Positions 1 to 11,218 of a DNA stretch of 64,000 nucleotides are shown here, piece after piece (position 1 is the stretch's first letter; each line of letters opens with the position of its first letter). Source of the DNA: RHKX01 sp041393495 (GTDB lineage Bacteria > Actinomycetota > Thermoleophilia > Solirubrobacterales > 70-9); assembly GCA_041393495.1 (NCBI GenBank), contig JAWKKA010000006.1, positions 62,001-126,000 on the forward strand, written 5' to 3'. The position numbers and the translations under genes were made by a program. The notes beneath the pieces are model-generated. The model made no database searches. It was not told where the DNA came from and saw only the letters and a program-made list of their open reading frames with translations.

Positions 1-103
1 GCGCCATCGCCATCGCGCGATTGAGATGGCCGAGCCCGGTGCCGTTGCTCGTCGCGAACAGGATCCGGGGCTCGCCGGGGCGGCGGCCGGGGCGGGCGAT
101 CAC
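1..103 (-). CDS. Glycosyltransferase, GT-B MurG-like (N-terminus only)
   Basis: Only the first 34 codons are in the window and the gene runs off the left edge. It starts with GTG at 103, and that codon overlaps the TGA of the sulfotransferase upstream (GTGA, four bases), so the two are probably translationally coupled. After a short basic leader the peptide reads ILFATSNGTGLGHLNRA. This matches the first beta strand and glycine loop of GT-B glycosyltransferases of the MurG/GT28 type, where the GxGxGH-like loop precedes the acceptor-binding helix. In context with three sulfotransferases it may build the glycan or glycolipid that they sulfate. The family call rests on one motif, so a different GT-B or epimerase-like fold remains possible. 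Confidence 0.6.
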   Translation of the reverse strand, partial: MIARPGRRPGEPRILFATSNGTGLGHLNRAMAMA

Positions 104-1053
104 GCCCGGGCCCCGGAGCTCTCGCGCTCGAGCGCCGCGCGCAGCACCGGCGCCGCGTGGTTGCCCTCGCGCTCGAGCGCCGCGACCGTCCACTCGTAGC
201 GGCGCTCGACCCAGGCCCGGCTCGGGCCGCGCAGCTGCTGCCGCCAGCGCCCCAGGTGGGCCTTCTCGGCGGTCATCTCGGCGGCGAAGAAGTCCCGCAT
301 CGCCGCCTCGTCGTCGAGGCCGAGGAACCCGAGCAGGGCCGCGTAGGTCGGCTCGCGCTCGTGGCCGACGAGGTCCTCGAGCAGGACGACGCGGAAGCGG
401 TCCGCCGGGACCGAGTACTCGGCCCCGTCCTCGCTGCCGCGGAATCCCTCCTCGATCGCCCGCAGCCGGTCGGCCCACCAACCGATCGCTGCGCCGACGC
501 GCCGCGGGCCCCAGGTCTTGCCGGCCACCGACGCCGCCGAGTCGCGGCCGTCGCGGAGGGCGTGGATGAAGCGCGCTTCCGGGAACAGCCGCAGCAGGGT
601 CTGCGCCGCGCGGACGTTGTGCGAGGACATCTCGACGAGCCCGGGCTTGCCGCGGCGATCGGCGACCGGCCAGAGCAGGTCGCAGAAGAGCCCGCGGCAG
701 GCGGCGAGCGGATCGGCTCCGAAGCCGGTCTCGAACCGCGCGACCGCGGCGTCGAACTCCGACTGCCGCAGCAGGTTGTAGAGGCCGCGCGGCTGCCCGT
801 CGACGCGAACCCGGTGCCACCAGAAGCCGCGCAGCTTCGCGACGTAGCCCTGCACGGTGATCCGGCCTTCGAGCAGGTCCGGCATGCCCCGCTTGTTGCA
901 GTGCAGGCGGGCCTCGATCGGGACGTCGGCGAGCCGGCTGTGCCGACCGAGAAGCTGCGCGAGCGCGTGGGTGCCGGAGCGGCCCGTCCCGCCGACGAAG
1001 ACGATCTCGCGCTGCCGATCGCGGACGTCGGCGCCTGCGGCGGCGGCGCTCAC
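100..1053 (-). CDS. Sulfotransferase family protein (paralogue 1)
   Basis: This 317-residue cytosolic protein has the PAPS-binding 5'-phosphosulfate loop GGTGRSGT at residues 21-28. A second conserved motif, RDGRD, lies at 167-171 and corresponds to the 3'-phosphate-binding region of the Sulfotransferase_3-like family. Such enzymes move a sulfuryl group from PAPS to a hydroxyl on a sugar, lipid or protein; the acceptor cannot be read from sequence. It starts with GTG and overlaps the stop of paralogue 2 by four bases (1050-1053), and its own stop overlaps the start of a glycosyltransferase. It is the third of three similar genes in transcription order. It differs from the other two in the loop after the P-loop (residues 40-60) and in the region before RDGRD, so the three may have different acceptors. 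Confidence 0.85.
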   Translation of the reverse strand: MSAAAAGADVRDRQREIVFVGGTGRSGTHALAQLLGRHSRLADVPIEARLHCNKRGMPDLLEGRITVQGYVAKLRGFWWHRVRVDGQPRGLYNLLRQSEFDAAVARFETGFGADPLAACRGLFCDLLWPVADRRGKPGLVEMSSHNVRAAQTLLRLFPEARFIHALRDGRDSAASVAGKTWGPRRVGAAIGWWADRLRAIEEGFRGSEDGAEYSVPADRFRVVLLEDLVGHEREPTYAALLGFLGLDDEAAMRDFFAAEMTAEKAHLGRWRQQLRGPSRAWVERRYEWTVAALEREGNHAAPVLRAALERESSGARA

Positions 1054-2006
1054 GCGGGCTGGTGCTCGTATGCCCGCCGCAGCTGCGGGGCGCAGTGGAA
1101 GCCCTCGCTCTCGAGGCGGTCGAGCGTCGTCTCGTACTCGCGAACCAGCGCCGCCTGACGCTCGGCGTCGAGGCCCTCCCGCCAGCGCTCGCGGTGGGCG
1201 GCCGAGGCGCTCATCTCGCCCTCGAAGAACGCCCGCATCGCCGGCTCGTCATCGATGCCGAGGTAGTCGAGGATCTCGCCGTAGATGGCTTCGCGATCGC
1301 CCTCGACCAGCTCGTCGAGGCTGATCGTCAAGAGGCGTCCCGACGGCAGCTCGCGGACCCCGGCCTCGATCTTGCGCAGGCGCCCCTCCCACCAGCGGAT
1401 CCCCTCCGAGCCGTCGCGCGGGTGGCCGCGCTTCTGGCGCTTCGAGACCTTCGAGGAGCCCGCGTCGCGGCCGTCGCGGACGGTGTGGATCAGCTTCGCG
1501 TCCGGAAACAGGCGGACCAGCGTCGGACTCTCGGCGATCGTGAAGCAGCTCATCTCGATCAGCCCCGGCTTGCCGGCGACGGCGGCGATCGGCCAGAGCA
1601 GATCGAGGTAGAGGTTGCGGCAGGCGAGGTCGAGGTCCGTGCCCGCGGCGCGTTCGAACTCCGCGACCGCCGCGTCGAAGCGGTCGCGCTCGACGACCTT
1701 GTGCAGGCCGCGGACCTTGCGCCCGAAGGCGAGCCGCCGGGCGATCACCGGCGCGACCTCGCCGGCCCGGATCCGCCGCCACCAGAACCGCCTCAGCTTG
1801 CGCAGGAACTCGTCGGGCGAGACCCGTCCGGCGAGCAGGTCGGGAAAGCCCTGCGGGTTGACGTGGAAGCGGGCCTCGATCGGGACGCGGGCCCAGCGCG
1901 AGTGGTTGGCGAGAAGCTGGGAGACGACGTGGGTGCCGGAGCGGCCGGTGCCGCCGACGAACAGCAGCTCCGGGCTCTCGGGCCGCTCGGCGGCGAGGTC
2001 GATCAC
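1050..2006 (-). CDS. Sulfotransferase family protein (paralogue 2)
   Basis: This 318-residue protein is the middle of three tandem paralogues. GGTGRSGT at residues 18-25 is the PAPS 5'-phosphosulfate loop, and RDGRD about residue 176 is the 3'-phosphate motif. All three share the frame P-(I/N)-EARFH or EARLH after the P-loop and a DLLWP block in the middle, which shows common descent. The GTG start at 2006 overlaps the TGA of paralogue 3 (2003-2006), so the genes form one translationally coupled string. It is likely cytoplasmic, with no signal peptide. The substrate is unknown, and the adjacent glycosyltransferase makes a glycan or glycolipid acceptor the best guess. Confidence 0.85.
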   Translation of the reverse strand: MIDLAAERPESPELLFVGGTGRSGTHVVSQLLANHSRWARVPIEARFHVNPQGFPDLLAGRVSPDEFLRKLRRFWWRRIRAGEVAPVIARRLAFGRKVRGLHKVVERDRFDAAVAEFERAAGTDLDLACRNLYLDLLWPIAAVAGKPGLIEMSCFTIAESPTLVRLFPDAKLIHTVRDGRDAGSSKVSKRQKRGHPRDGSEGIRWWEGRLRKIEAGVRELPSGRLLTISLDELVEGDREAIYGEILDYLGIDDEPAMRAFFEGEMSASAAHRERWREGLDAERQAALVREYETTLDRLESEGFHCAPQLRRAYEHQPA

Positions 2007-2962
2007 GCGCTGCGCCTCCCCTGGACGCGGCGCAGCAGCGGGACGCAGCCGACCCCGTCGGCCTCGAGCCGGGCGAGGACCTCCTCGTAGCGTGCGTCGA
2101 CGGCGTCATGGCGGCGGGACGGCACATCGCCGCGCCAGCGCTCGGCGTGGGCGTTGCGAACCCGGACCCGGCGGGTGAAGTAGCCGAACATCTCGTCCTC
2201 GTTGCGAAGCCCGGCGAACTGGCGCAGCTTCCGATAGGTCCGCCTGCGGCGGTTGCCGGAGACGAGGTCGTCGAGGCTCACCTCGTGGACCCGATCGCGG
2301 CCGACGGCGCGGATGCCGGCCTCGATCCGCCGGATCCGGAGCTCCCACCACTCGAGTCCCTGCTGCATCGTCCGCGGGTAGGCGAGCCAGCGCGCCTGCC
2401 CGACGCGCGAGGCGGCGACATCGCGGCCGTCGCGGACGACGTGGACGAAGCGAGCCTCGGGAAACAGCGTCCCGAGCGGGCCGGCCGCGGCGACGACGTC
2501 GCAGCTCTGCTCGATCAGGCCGGCCTTCGCCGCCTCGGTCGCGAGCGGCCAGAGCAGATCGAAGAAGAGCTGCCGGCAGGCGGCCTCGGGCTCGCCGTCT
2601 CCGAAGCGGCGCAGGAACGCGTCCGCGGCCGCATCGAGTCGCCGTCTCGGCACGTAGCGGTGCAGGCCCCGGAAGCTGAGCCGTGCCGGCTCGAAGTTGC
2701 GCCACCAGTGGTGGCGCAGCCGCCACGTGAACAGGTCGGGGCCGGTGCGGCCGGCGAGGACGTCGGGAAACCCACCGGGATCGACGTGGAAGCGGGCCTC
2801 GTTGGGGACCTTGCGGAAGTGGCTGTGCGAGCCGAGGATCTTCGCGACCACGTGGGTGCCGGAGCGGCCGGTGCCGCCGACGAACAGCAGCGGCACGGGG
2901 TCCCGCAGGGCGGTGACGGCTGTGCGGCCGGGCACAGCCTCGGTGTCGAGTCCGGTCGGCAT
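2003..2962 (-). CDS. Sulfotransferase family protein (paralogue 3, first in the string)
   Basis: This 319-residue protein is the promoter-proximal member of the tandem trio. It has GGTGRSGT at residues 29-36, a longer N-terminus than its sisters, and RDGRD in the second half. The ATG at 2962 is the only ATG start of the three. The gene begins about 90 bases after the stop of the FtsB/DivIC-like gene on the same strand, so it may be read through from the eno-ftsB transcript or have its own promoter in that gap; no clear promoter motif is visible. The three genes look like duplications within a conserved eno-ftsB neighbourhood, so this module is a lineage-specific insertion. Confidence 0.85.
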   Translation of the reverse strand: MPTGLDTEAVPGRTAVTALRDPVPLLFVGGTGRSGTHVVAKILGSHSHFRKVPNEARFHVDPGGFPDVLAGRTGPDLFTWRLRHHWWRNFEPARLSFRGLHRYVPRRRLDAAADAFLRRFGDGEPEAACRQLFFDLLWPLATEAAKAGLIEQSCDVVAAAGPLGTLFPEARFVHVVRDGRDVAASRVGQARWLAYPRTMQQGLEWWELRIRRIEAGIRAVGRDRVHEVSLDDLVSGNRRRRTYRKLRQFAGLRNEDEMFGYFTRRVRVRNAHAERWRGDVPSRRHDAVDARYEEVLARLEADGVGCVPLLRRVQGRRSA

Positions 2963-3052
2963 GGGTGCTTGGAGGTGTGGCGCCGGGGCGCCGAAGAGGC
3001 CCGGGATCGAGCGACGGGCCCGCCGGGAAGGTTAGTGGACGACCCTGCGACG

Positions 3053-3415
3053 CTATCTGACGCCGTCGACCACGTAGGCCTGCTCGCCGACACCGACGAG
3101 GCCGAGCTTGCGGGCCTCCGCGATCACCGCCGCGTCGGTCTCGAGCGCCTTCGCCTTGCGGGTCAGCTCCTCGTTCTCGCGCTTCAGCTCGGCGAGGCGG
3201 GCATCGGCGCCCTGCGACTGCCGCCAGCTCTCGAAGACGTGCAGCGACGGCGCGACGTAGGAGGCGAGGACGACGAACAGGACGAGGACGAGGACGACGC
3301 GGCCGAAGCGGTCCCAACGGATCCGCGAACCGCGTTGGCCGGCGCGGCGCGGCGCGACGCGGGCGCGGTAGCGGGGCTGGCGGGCGCGGTAGCGGGACTG
3401 GGCGGCCGATGCCAT
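3053..3415 (-). CDS. ftsB: Septum formation initiator, FtsB/DivIC family
   Basis: This 120-residue protein has a basic N-terminal tail with two copies of RYRAR, one membrane span at about 39-55, and a short extracytoplasmic coiled coil at about 70-95. It ends in the conserved ARKLGLVGVGEQAYVV-type segment of DivIC/FtsB. In the family this small bitopic protein joins FtsL and FtsQ/DivIB at the division site and helps switch on septal peptidoglycan synthesis. Position next to enolase is the usual actinobacterial arrangement and supports the call. A strong hairpin separates it from eno, so the two may be differently expressed. FtsB and DivIC are the same superfamily and the symbol is a convention. 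Confidence 0.88.
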   Translation of the reverse strand: MASAAQSRYRARQPRYRARVAPRRAGQRGSRIRWDRFGRVVLVLVLFVVLASYVAPSLHVFESWRQSQGADARLAELKRENEELTRKAKALETDAAVIAEARKLGLVGVGEQAYVVDGVR

Positions 3416-3452
3416 TGCAGGGCGTTTCGGCGCCTGGCGCCGAACCCCTGCA
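3416..3452 (-). terminator. Intercistronic hairpin between eno and the ftsB-like gene
   Basis: The arms TGCAGGG (3416-3422) and CCCTGCA (3446-3452) enclose a second perfect stem, TTCGGCGCC (3426-3434) and GGCGCCGAA (3436-3444). No U-tract follows. It could be a terminator, an attenuator or an RNA-processing stem that lowers ftsB expression relative to eno. The outer arm abuts the ftsB start codon. Confidence 0.5.
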
Positions 3453-3481
3453 AGTCGATCGCGGCGCTTCGCGAAGGCCGC

Positions 3482-4771
3482 TCAGCGGCCGCTGAAGGCG
3501 CCGAGCCCCGGGAACCGGGCGGCATCGCCGAGCTCCTCCTCGATCCGGAGCAGCTGGTTGTACTTGGCGACGCGATCGGAGCGCGAGGGGGCACCGGTCT
3601 TGATCTGCCCGCAGCCGGTCGCGACGGCGAGGTCGGCGATCGTCGTGTCCTCGGTCTCGCCGGAGCGGTGCGACATCACGGCCGAGTAGCCGGCGTCGCG
3701 GGCCATCCGGACCGCGTCGAAGGTCTCGGTCAGGGTCCCGATCTGGTTCACCTTGACGAGGATCGAGTTGCCGACCGCGAGCTCGATGCCGCGGGCCAGC
3801 CGCGCCGGGTTGGTGACGAACAGGTCGTCGCCGACGAGCTGGCAGCGGTCGCCGATCGCCCCGGTCAGGGCCTTCCAGCCGTCCCAGTCCTCCTCGTCCA
3901 TCCCGTCCTCGATCGAGACGATCGGGTAGCGGTCGACCTTGTCGGCCCAGTAGTCGGCGAGCTCGGCGGCGTCGAGCGACCGTCCCTCGTGGGCGAGCTC
4001 GTAGCTGCCGTCCGCGTAGATCTCGCTCGTGGCCGGGTCGAGGGCGATGTGGACGTCGCGCCCGGGCTCGTAGCCGGCCGCGGAGATCCCGGCAACGAGC
4101 GCCTCGAGCGCCGCCTCGTTCGAGCTCAGGTCGGGAGCGAAGCCGCCCTCGTCGCCGACCGCGGTGTTGAGGCCGTTGTCCTGCAGCCATCCCTTCAGCG
4201 AGTGGAAGACCTCGGTCCCCCAGCGCAGGCACTCGCCGAAGCTCGCGGCGCCGGCCGGAACGATCATGAACTCCTGGAAGTCGACCGAGTTGTCGGCGTG
4301 GGCGCCACCGTTGACGACGTTCATCATCGGGACCGGCAGGACCGTCGGCTCGCCGGCGCCGTAGACGCCGCCGAGGTAGCGGTAGAGCGGCTCCCCGGCG
4401 GCGGCGGCCGCCGCCCGCGCCGCCGCCAGCGAGGCCCCGAGGATCGCGTTGGCGCCGAGCCGCGACTTGTTGTCGGTTCCGTCGAGGTCGATCAGGGCGC
4501 GGTCGATCGCCGCCTGATCGCTCGCGTCGGCGCCGCTCAACGCCGCCGCGATCTCGCCGTTGACGTTGGCGACGGCCGTGCCGACCCCCTTGCCGCCCCA
4601 GTCCGACCCGCCGTCGCGGAGCTCGGTCGCCTCGAACTCCCCGGTCGAAGCCCCGGATGGGACCGAGGCCCGCCCCCGCGCGCCTCCCGCGAGCGTGATC
4701 TCCACCTCGACCGTCGGGTTGCCCCGCGAGTCGAGGATCTGGCGGCCGTGGACGTCGGTGATCGTTGCCAT
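3482..4771 (-). CDS. eno: Enolase (2-phosphoglycerate dehydratase)
   Basis: This 429-residue protein has the full enolase layout: N-terminal capping domain with the SGASTG loop near residue 40, then the TIM-barrel with the metal-binding acidic residues, and the conserved SHRSGETED motif around residue 365. It interconverts 2-phosphoglycerate and phosphoenolpyruvate in glycolysis and gluconeogenesis. Length is normal for bacteria and the ATG start leaves a canonical N-terminus (ITDVHGRQILDSRGNPTVE). It lies downstream of mazG and upstream of the FtsB/DivIC gene, a conserved actinobacterial order. The 143-base upstream gap has a tandem repeat and a long inverted repeat that may hold its promoter and operator. 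Confidence 0.98.
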   Translation of the reverse strand: MATITDVHGRQILDSRGNPTVEVEITLAGGARGRASVPSGASTGEFEATELRDGGSDWGGKGVGTAVANVNGEIAAALSGADASDQAAIDRALIDLDGTDNKSRLGANAILGASLAAARAAAAAAGEPLYRYLGGVYGAGEPTVLPVPMMNVVNGGAHADNSVDFQEFMIVPAGAASFGECLRWGTEVFHSLKGWLQDNGLNTAVGDEGGFAPDLSSNEAALEALVAGISAAGYEPGRDVHIALDPATSEIYADGSYELAHEGRSLDAAELADYWADKVDRYPIVSIEDGMDEEDWDGWKALTGAIGDRCQLVGDDLFVTNPARLARGIELAVGNSILVKVNQIGTLTETFDAVRMARDAGYSAVMSHRSGETEDTTIADLAVATGCGQIKTGAPSRSDRVAKYNQLLRIEEELGDAARFPGLGAFSGR

Positions 4772-4794
4772 CGTCGCGGCAGTCTATTGGCGGG

Positions 4795-4842
4795 CGGCCG
4801 GCTGACTTCGCGTCGGCTCGGCCGGCTGACTTCGCGTCAACG
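4795..4842. repeat. 24-base tandem duplication upstream of eno
   Basis: Two copies of a 24-base unit lie head to tail at 4795-4818 and 4819-4842. The first 20 bases (beginning CGGCCGGCTGACTTCGCG) are identical. The unit sits between the eno start and the inverted repeat at 4841-4877. Confidence 0.8.
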
Positions 4843-4877
4843 ACGAATCTCTCACACATATTGTGAGTTGTTCGTCG
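4841..4877. promoter_or_regulatory. Long imperfect inverted repeat in the mazG-eno gap, candidate operator
   Basis: The outer arms CGACGAA (4841-4847) and TTCGTCG (4871-4877) and inner arms CTCACA (4851-4856) and TGTGAG (4862-4867) are symmetric about an AT-rich centre. In a genome this GC-rich the ATATT core is conspicuous. It lies 70-110 bases upstream of eno on its coding strand. An operator for a dimeric regulator fits best; a terminator of mazG is the alternative, but there is no U-tract. Confidence 0.45.
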
Positions 4878-4914
4878 CTCGGCGGGGAGGGGACGGCTCC
4901 GCCGGCCGGCGCCC

Positions 4915-5655
4915 TCAGGCCTCGCCCTGCTCCGCTCCCCGGAGCCGGTCCGCCGCACGGCGCAGCGCCAGCTCGGGGTCGACGCGGGCGATCCGGGCGA
5001 CGTCGACCGCGGCGAGGAGCAGGCGCCCGACCGCCGCATCGGCCTCGTCGCGCTCGCCGGCGCTCGCGTGCTCGGGGTCGGCCGAGGGCGGCGCGGCACG
5101 CAACGCGGCGAGAGCCGCCTCGAGCCGTGCGAGCGCCTCGGCGCCGTCCGCCGCCGGGCCGGGCATCCCTGCCGACGCCGCGCGGCGCTGAAGCTTGCGG
5201 GCATAGAGGGGGCCCGGCAGGTTCTCGGGCACGTCGGCGAACGGCCCACCGGCTCCCCGGCCCTCCTCGTCGCGCTTGATCCGCTCCCAGTTGGAGCGGA
5301 CGTCATCGCTGCCGCCGACCTCGACCGCGCCGAAGACGTGCGGGTGGCGGCGGATCAGCTTCGCGGCCGTGTTGGCGGCGACGGCGCCGAGGTCGCCGCT
5401 GCCGCGCTCCTCGAGCAGCAGGGCCAGGAAGTGGACCTGAAAGAGAACGTCTCCGAGCTCGTCGAGGAGCTTGGCGTCGTCGCCGGAGGCGGCGGCGTCG
5501 GCGAGCTCGTATGCCTCCTCGACCGTGTGGGGAACGATCGAGCGATCGTCCTGGGCCCGGTCCCAGGGACATTCGCGGCGCAACCGGCGGGTGATCGCGT
5601 CGAGCTCGACGATCGCTTCCGCAGCGGCCGCGGCGCGGGCCTGGTCGCCCGTCAC
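4915..5655 (-). CDS. mazG: Nucleoside triphosphate pyrophosphohydrolase MazG
   Basis: This 246-residue protein starts at GTG 5655. The first 130 residues carry the MazG signature: CPWDRAQ near 30, EEAYEL near 46 and the ELGDVLFQVHF helix near 67. The acidic residues of these helices bind Mg2+. The family hydrolyses NTPs to NMP and pyrophosphate, clearing damaged or non-canonical nucleotides. The WERIKR segment near 125 is also typical. The second half is Ala-rich and less conserved. Position between a parvulin gene and eno matches the conserved order mfd-mazG-eno. Confidence 0.93.
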   Translation of the reverse strand: MTGDQARAAAAAEAIVELDAITRRLRRECPWDRAQDDRSIVPHTVEEAYELADAAASGDDAKLLDELGDVLFQVHFLALLLEERGSGDLGAVAANTAAKLIRRHPHVFGAVEVGGSDDVRSNWERIKRDEEGRGAGGPFADVPENLPGPLYARKLQRRAASAGMPGPAADGAEALARLEAALAALRAAPPSADPEHASAGERDEADAAVGRLLLAAVDVARIARVDPELALRRAADRLRGAEQGEA

Positions 5656-5656
5656 C

Positions 5657-5712
5657 GCCGGCTCAGGGCGTCGGAGGCGGCGCCGCCGCTCACGGCCGGC
5701 TCAGGGCGTCGG
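5657..5712. repeat. Duplicated 3' end of the parvulin gene
   Basis: An 18-base block, GCCGGCTCAGGGCGTCGG, occurs at 5657-5674 and again at 5695-5712. The second copy contains the stop codon of the parvulin gene; the first lies in the spacer towards mazG. The period is 38 bases. It looks like a tandem duplication of a gene end. Confidence 0.7.
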
Positions 5713-6960
5713 CGGCGGGGCGCCGGTCGGCGGCGTCGTCGGGGCGCCGTTGGGCCCGAGCGGGACGGCGCCGGGGGGAAGCTGGCCCGCCCCCTGCTTG
5801 CTCGGCGGTGGCTGCGGCCCCTGGGGGAGGCCCTGCTGCGGGGTGCCGTCGATCGTGATCGTCGAGGTGCCCGGCTCGATCGGCTTGGTCGAGACGACCG
5901 GCGGCGGCGCCGGCTGGCCGGGGGTGGGCTGCGGCTCCGGGGCGACGTAGTTGCTGCAGAGCTCGATCGTGTCGGCCGGCGCGCAGACGGTCCGCGGCGT
6001 CCACTTGTCGGTGAAGTCCGACTGGAACTCGGAAGCGATCTGCTGCTGCCTGGCCGACAAGAGCTGCTGCTCGATCGCCTTGCTCGCCTCCGCGAGCGGC
6101 TGGGTCGTCTCCGGGTTGATCGCCATCACCTCGATCACGTACCAGCCACGGTCGGTCTTGAACGGGCCGACGATCTCGCCCTCGGCAGCGGAGAAGGCCT
6201 GCTGCTCGAGCTGCGGGTCGCCCTGGCCCTCGGTCAGCCCCTCGAGGAGGCCGCCGCGGTCCTTCGACGCCTGGTCCTGCGAGTACTGCTTGGCGACCTG
6301 ATTCCAGCTCCCGTCGGAGTCGTCCTGCTCGAGCGCCTGCTTGGCCTGCTCGGCCTTCGCCTTCGAGGAGTTCAGGATCACCCTGACGTCGCGGCTCGCG
6401 GGCTGCTTGAAGCTGTCGATGTTGACCTCGTAGAACTTCTCGATCTCGTCGTCGGAGATCGTCGGCTTGGCCATGACCTGCTGCTCGAGCCGGTCGCGGA
6501 GCAGCGTCAGCTCGACCTGCTCCTGGATGTCCTCGGGGCTGAAGTTGTTCTGCTTGACGAACTGCTGGAACTGCTTCTCGCTCGAGAAGCTCTGCTCCTT
6601 GATCCGCTTCAGCTCGGCGTCAATCTCGTCATCGGTGACCGTGATCCCGCGGTCGGCCGCTTCGCCCTTGACCCACTTGGCGAGGATCAGGCTCTGCATC
6701 GCCTGCTGGACGAGCGGCTCGTATTGGGGATCATCGGGCGCCGGCACCTTCGGAAGGCCGCTCTGCGCCGCCGCCTGCTCGAGCGCCGTGTCGAGGTCGT
6801 CCTGGCTGATCCCGCCGTCGTCGACGCCGTCGACGTAGACGGCGTCGCCCTCCGGCAGCCCCGGCTCGCCGAGCCCGCTCGTCGCGCCGACGAGAACGAC
6901 CGCCGCGACCAGGATCAGTGCGAGGACGATCGCGATGTTGCGCTTGGCGGGGCGACTCAC
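5701..6960 (-). CDS. Peptidyl-prolyl cis-trans isomerase, parvulin (PrsA/SurA-like) chaperone
   Basis: From GTG at 6960 the protein is 419 residues. A membrane anchor or uncleaved signal at 8-27 is followed by a SurA-N-like helical region (about 50-180) and a PpiC/parvulin rotamase domain at about 188-280 with the typical FSAAEGEIVGPF block. A proline-rich tail begins near 345. There is no lipobox cysteine, so unlike PrsA it is not a lipoprotein. It probably folds secreted proteins outside the membrane. A longer upstream reading to 7176 exists, but it would overlap mfd and encode a basic low-complexity leader, so I prefer the GTG directly before the signal sequence. No clear ribosome-binding site is seen. 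Confidence 0.85.
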   Translation of the reverse strand: MSRPAKRNIAIVLALILVAAVVLVGATSGLGEPGLPEGDAVYVDGVDDGGISQDDLDTALEQAAAQSGLPKVPAPDDPQYEPLVQQAMQSLILAKWVKGEAADRGITVTDDEIDAELKRIKEQSFSSEKQFQQFVKQNNFSPEDIQEQVELTLLRDRLEQQVMAKPTISDDEIEKFYEVNIDSFKQPASRDVRVILNSSKAKAEQAKQALEQDDSDGSWNQVAKQYSQDQASKDRGGLLEGLTEGQGDPQLEQQAFSAAEGEIVGPFKTDRGWYVIEVMAINPETTQPLAEASKAIEQQLLSARQQQIASEFQSDFTDKWTPRTVCAPADTIELCSNYVAPEPQPTPGQPAPPPVVSTKPIEPGTSTITIDGTPQQGLPQGPQPPPSKQGAGQLPPGAVPLGPNGAPTTPPTGAPPPTP

Positions 6961-7087
6961 GGGTCGGAAACATACCGATGCGGTCCGCCGGTCCACCCCA
7001 CCTGGGCCGCGCGGGACGTCGGAGGGCGATCGACCGGGACCGAGGTGGCCGCGATCGCCGCCTCCCGGGCCTGATCGGCGGCCCGGG

Positions 7088-10489
<3,402 letters not shown>

Positions 10490-10494
10490 GTCGC

Positions 10495-11217
10495 TCAGGC
10501 CCGGTAGCCCAGCCCCGGGCCCTCGGACTGCCAGGCGACCTGGCCCTCGCCCTCGACCCGCGACCGCTCCTCGACGCCGTCCCAGGCGTGCAGCATCGAC
10601 TTGATCCGGGCCACCGACTCGGGCGGGTGGTCGGCGATCTGGGTGGCGAGCTGGAGGGCCACCTCCTCGGTCCGCGGCGCCGGCGCGACCTTGTGGACGA
10701 TCCCCCAGCGGAACGCCTCGTCGACGCCGATCTCCTTCGAGGTCAGCAGCAGGTACTTGGCGACCGAGAGCCCGCAGAGGGTGACCAGCCGCGCCGGGCC
10801 GACCGGGACGCCGAGGCCGGCGCCCGGGAAGCGCAGGCGCATGTTCGAGCCGCCGACCCTGAGGTCGCAGGCGACCGCGATCTCGGCGCCGCCGCCGACG
10901 CAGGCGCCGTGGCAGGCCGCGATCGTCGGCTTCGGGAAGCCGGTCAGCTCGTCGTAGAGGTCGGCGAAGAGCCGCATCCGCCGGATCGCGCCCTCGCGGT
11001 CGAGCTCCTCGCGGACGTCGGCGCCGGCCGAGAAGCCCATGTGGTCGGTCGAGGAGAGGACGAGGACGCGGAGGTCGTCGTCGTCCCGCGCCGCGGCGAC
11101 GTGGGCGAGCAGCTCCTCGAGCATCGCGGTGTTGATCGCGTTGCGGGCATCGGGGCGGTCGAAGCGGAGCAGGCCGACCCCGTTCGCGTCGGTCTCATAG
11201 GTCGTCAGCGCGTCCAC
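10495..11217 (-). CDS. Enoyl-CoA hydratase/isomerase (crotonase) family protein
   Basis: This 240-residue single-domain crotonase has the oxyanion-hole block GFSAGADV near 62 and ACHGACVGGGAEIA near 99-113, followed by ADLRVGG-like and FPGAGLGV segments. Members hydrate or isomerise enoyl-CoA thioesters. At the second acidic position, where hydratases have Glu, this protein reads GVPVGPA, so it may not be a classical hydratase. GTG at 11217 is one base after the pth stop, with a GGGAGG-like site in the end of pth. Its place between pth and mfd interrupts the usual actinobacterial order and is probably an insertion. Confidence 0.85.
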   Translation of the reverse strand: MDALTTYETDANGVGLLRFDRPDARNAINTAMLEELLAHVAAARDDDDLRVLVLSSTDHMGFSAGADVREELDREGAIRRMRLFADLYDELTGFPKPTIAACHGACVGGGAEIAVACDLRVGGSNMRLRFPGAGLGVPVGPARLVTLCGLSVAKYLLLTSKEIGVDEAFRWGIVHKVAPAPRTEEVALQLATQIADHPPESVARIKSMLHAWDGVEERSRVEGEGQVAWQSEGPGLGYRA

Positions 11218-11218
11218 C

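Noticed and set aside
2108..5191. A 1027-residue open frame on the plus strand over the sulfotransferases, eno and mazG
   Set aside because: It is antisense to five real genes, rich in Arg/Ala/Asp/Val as expected from high-GC shadow frames, and has no motif.
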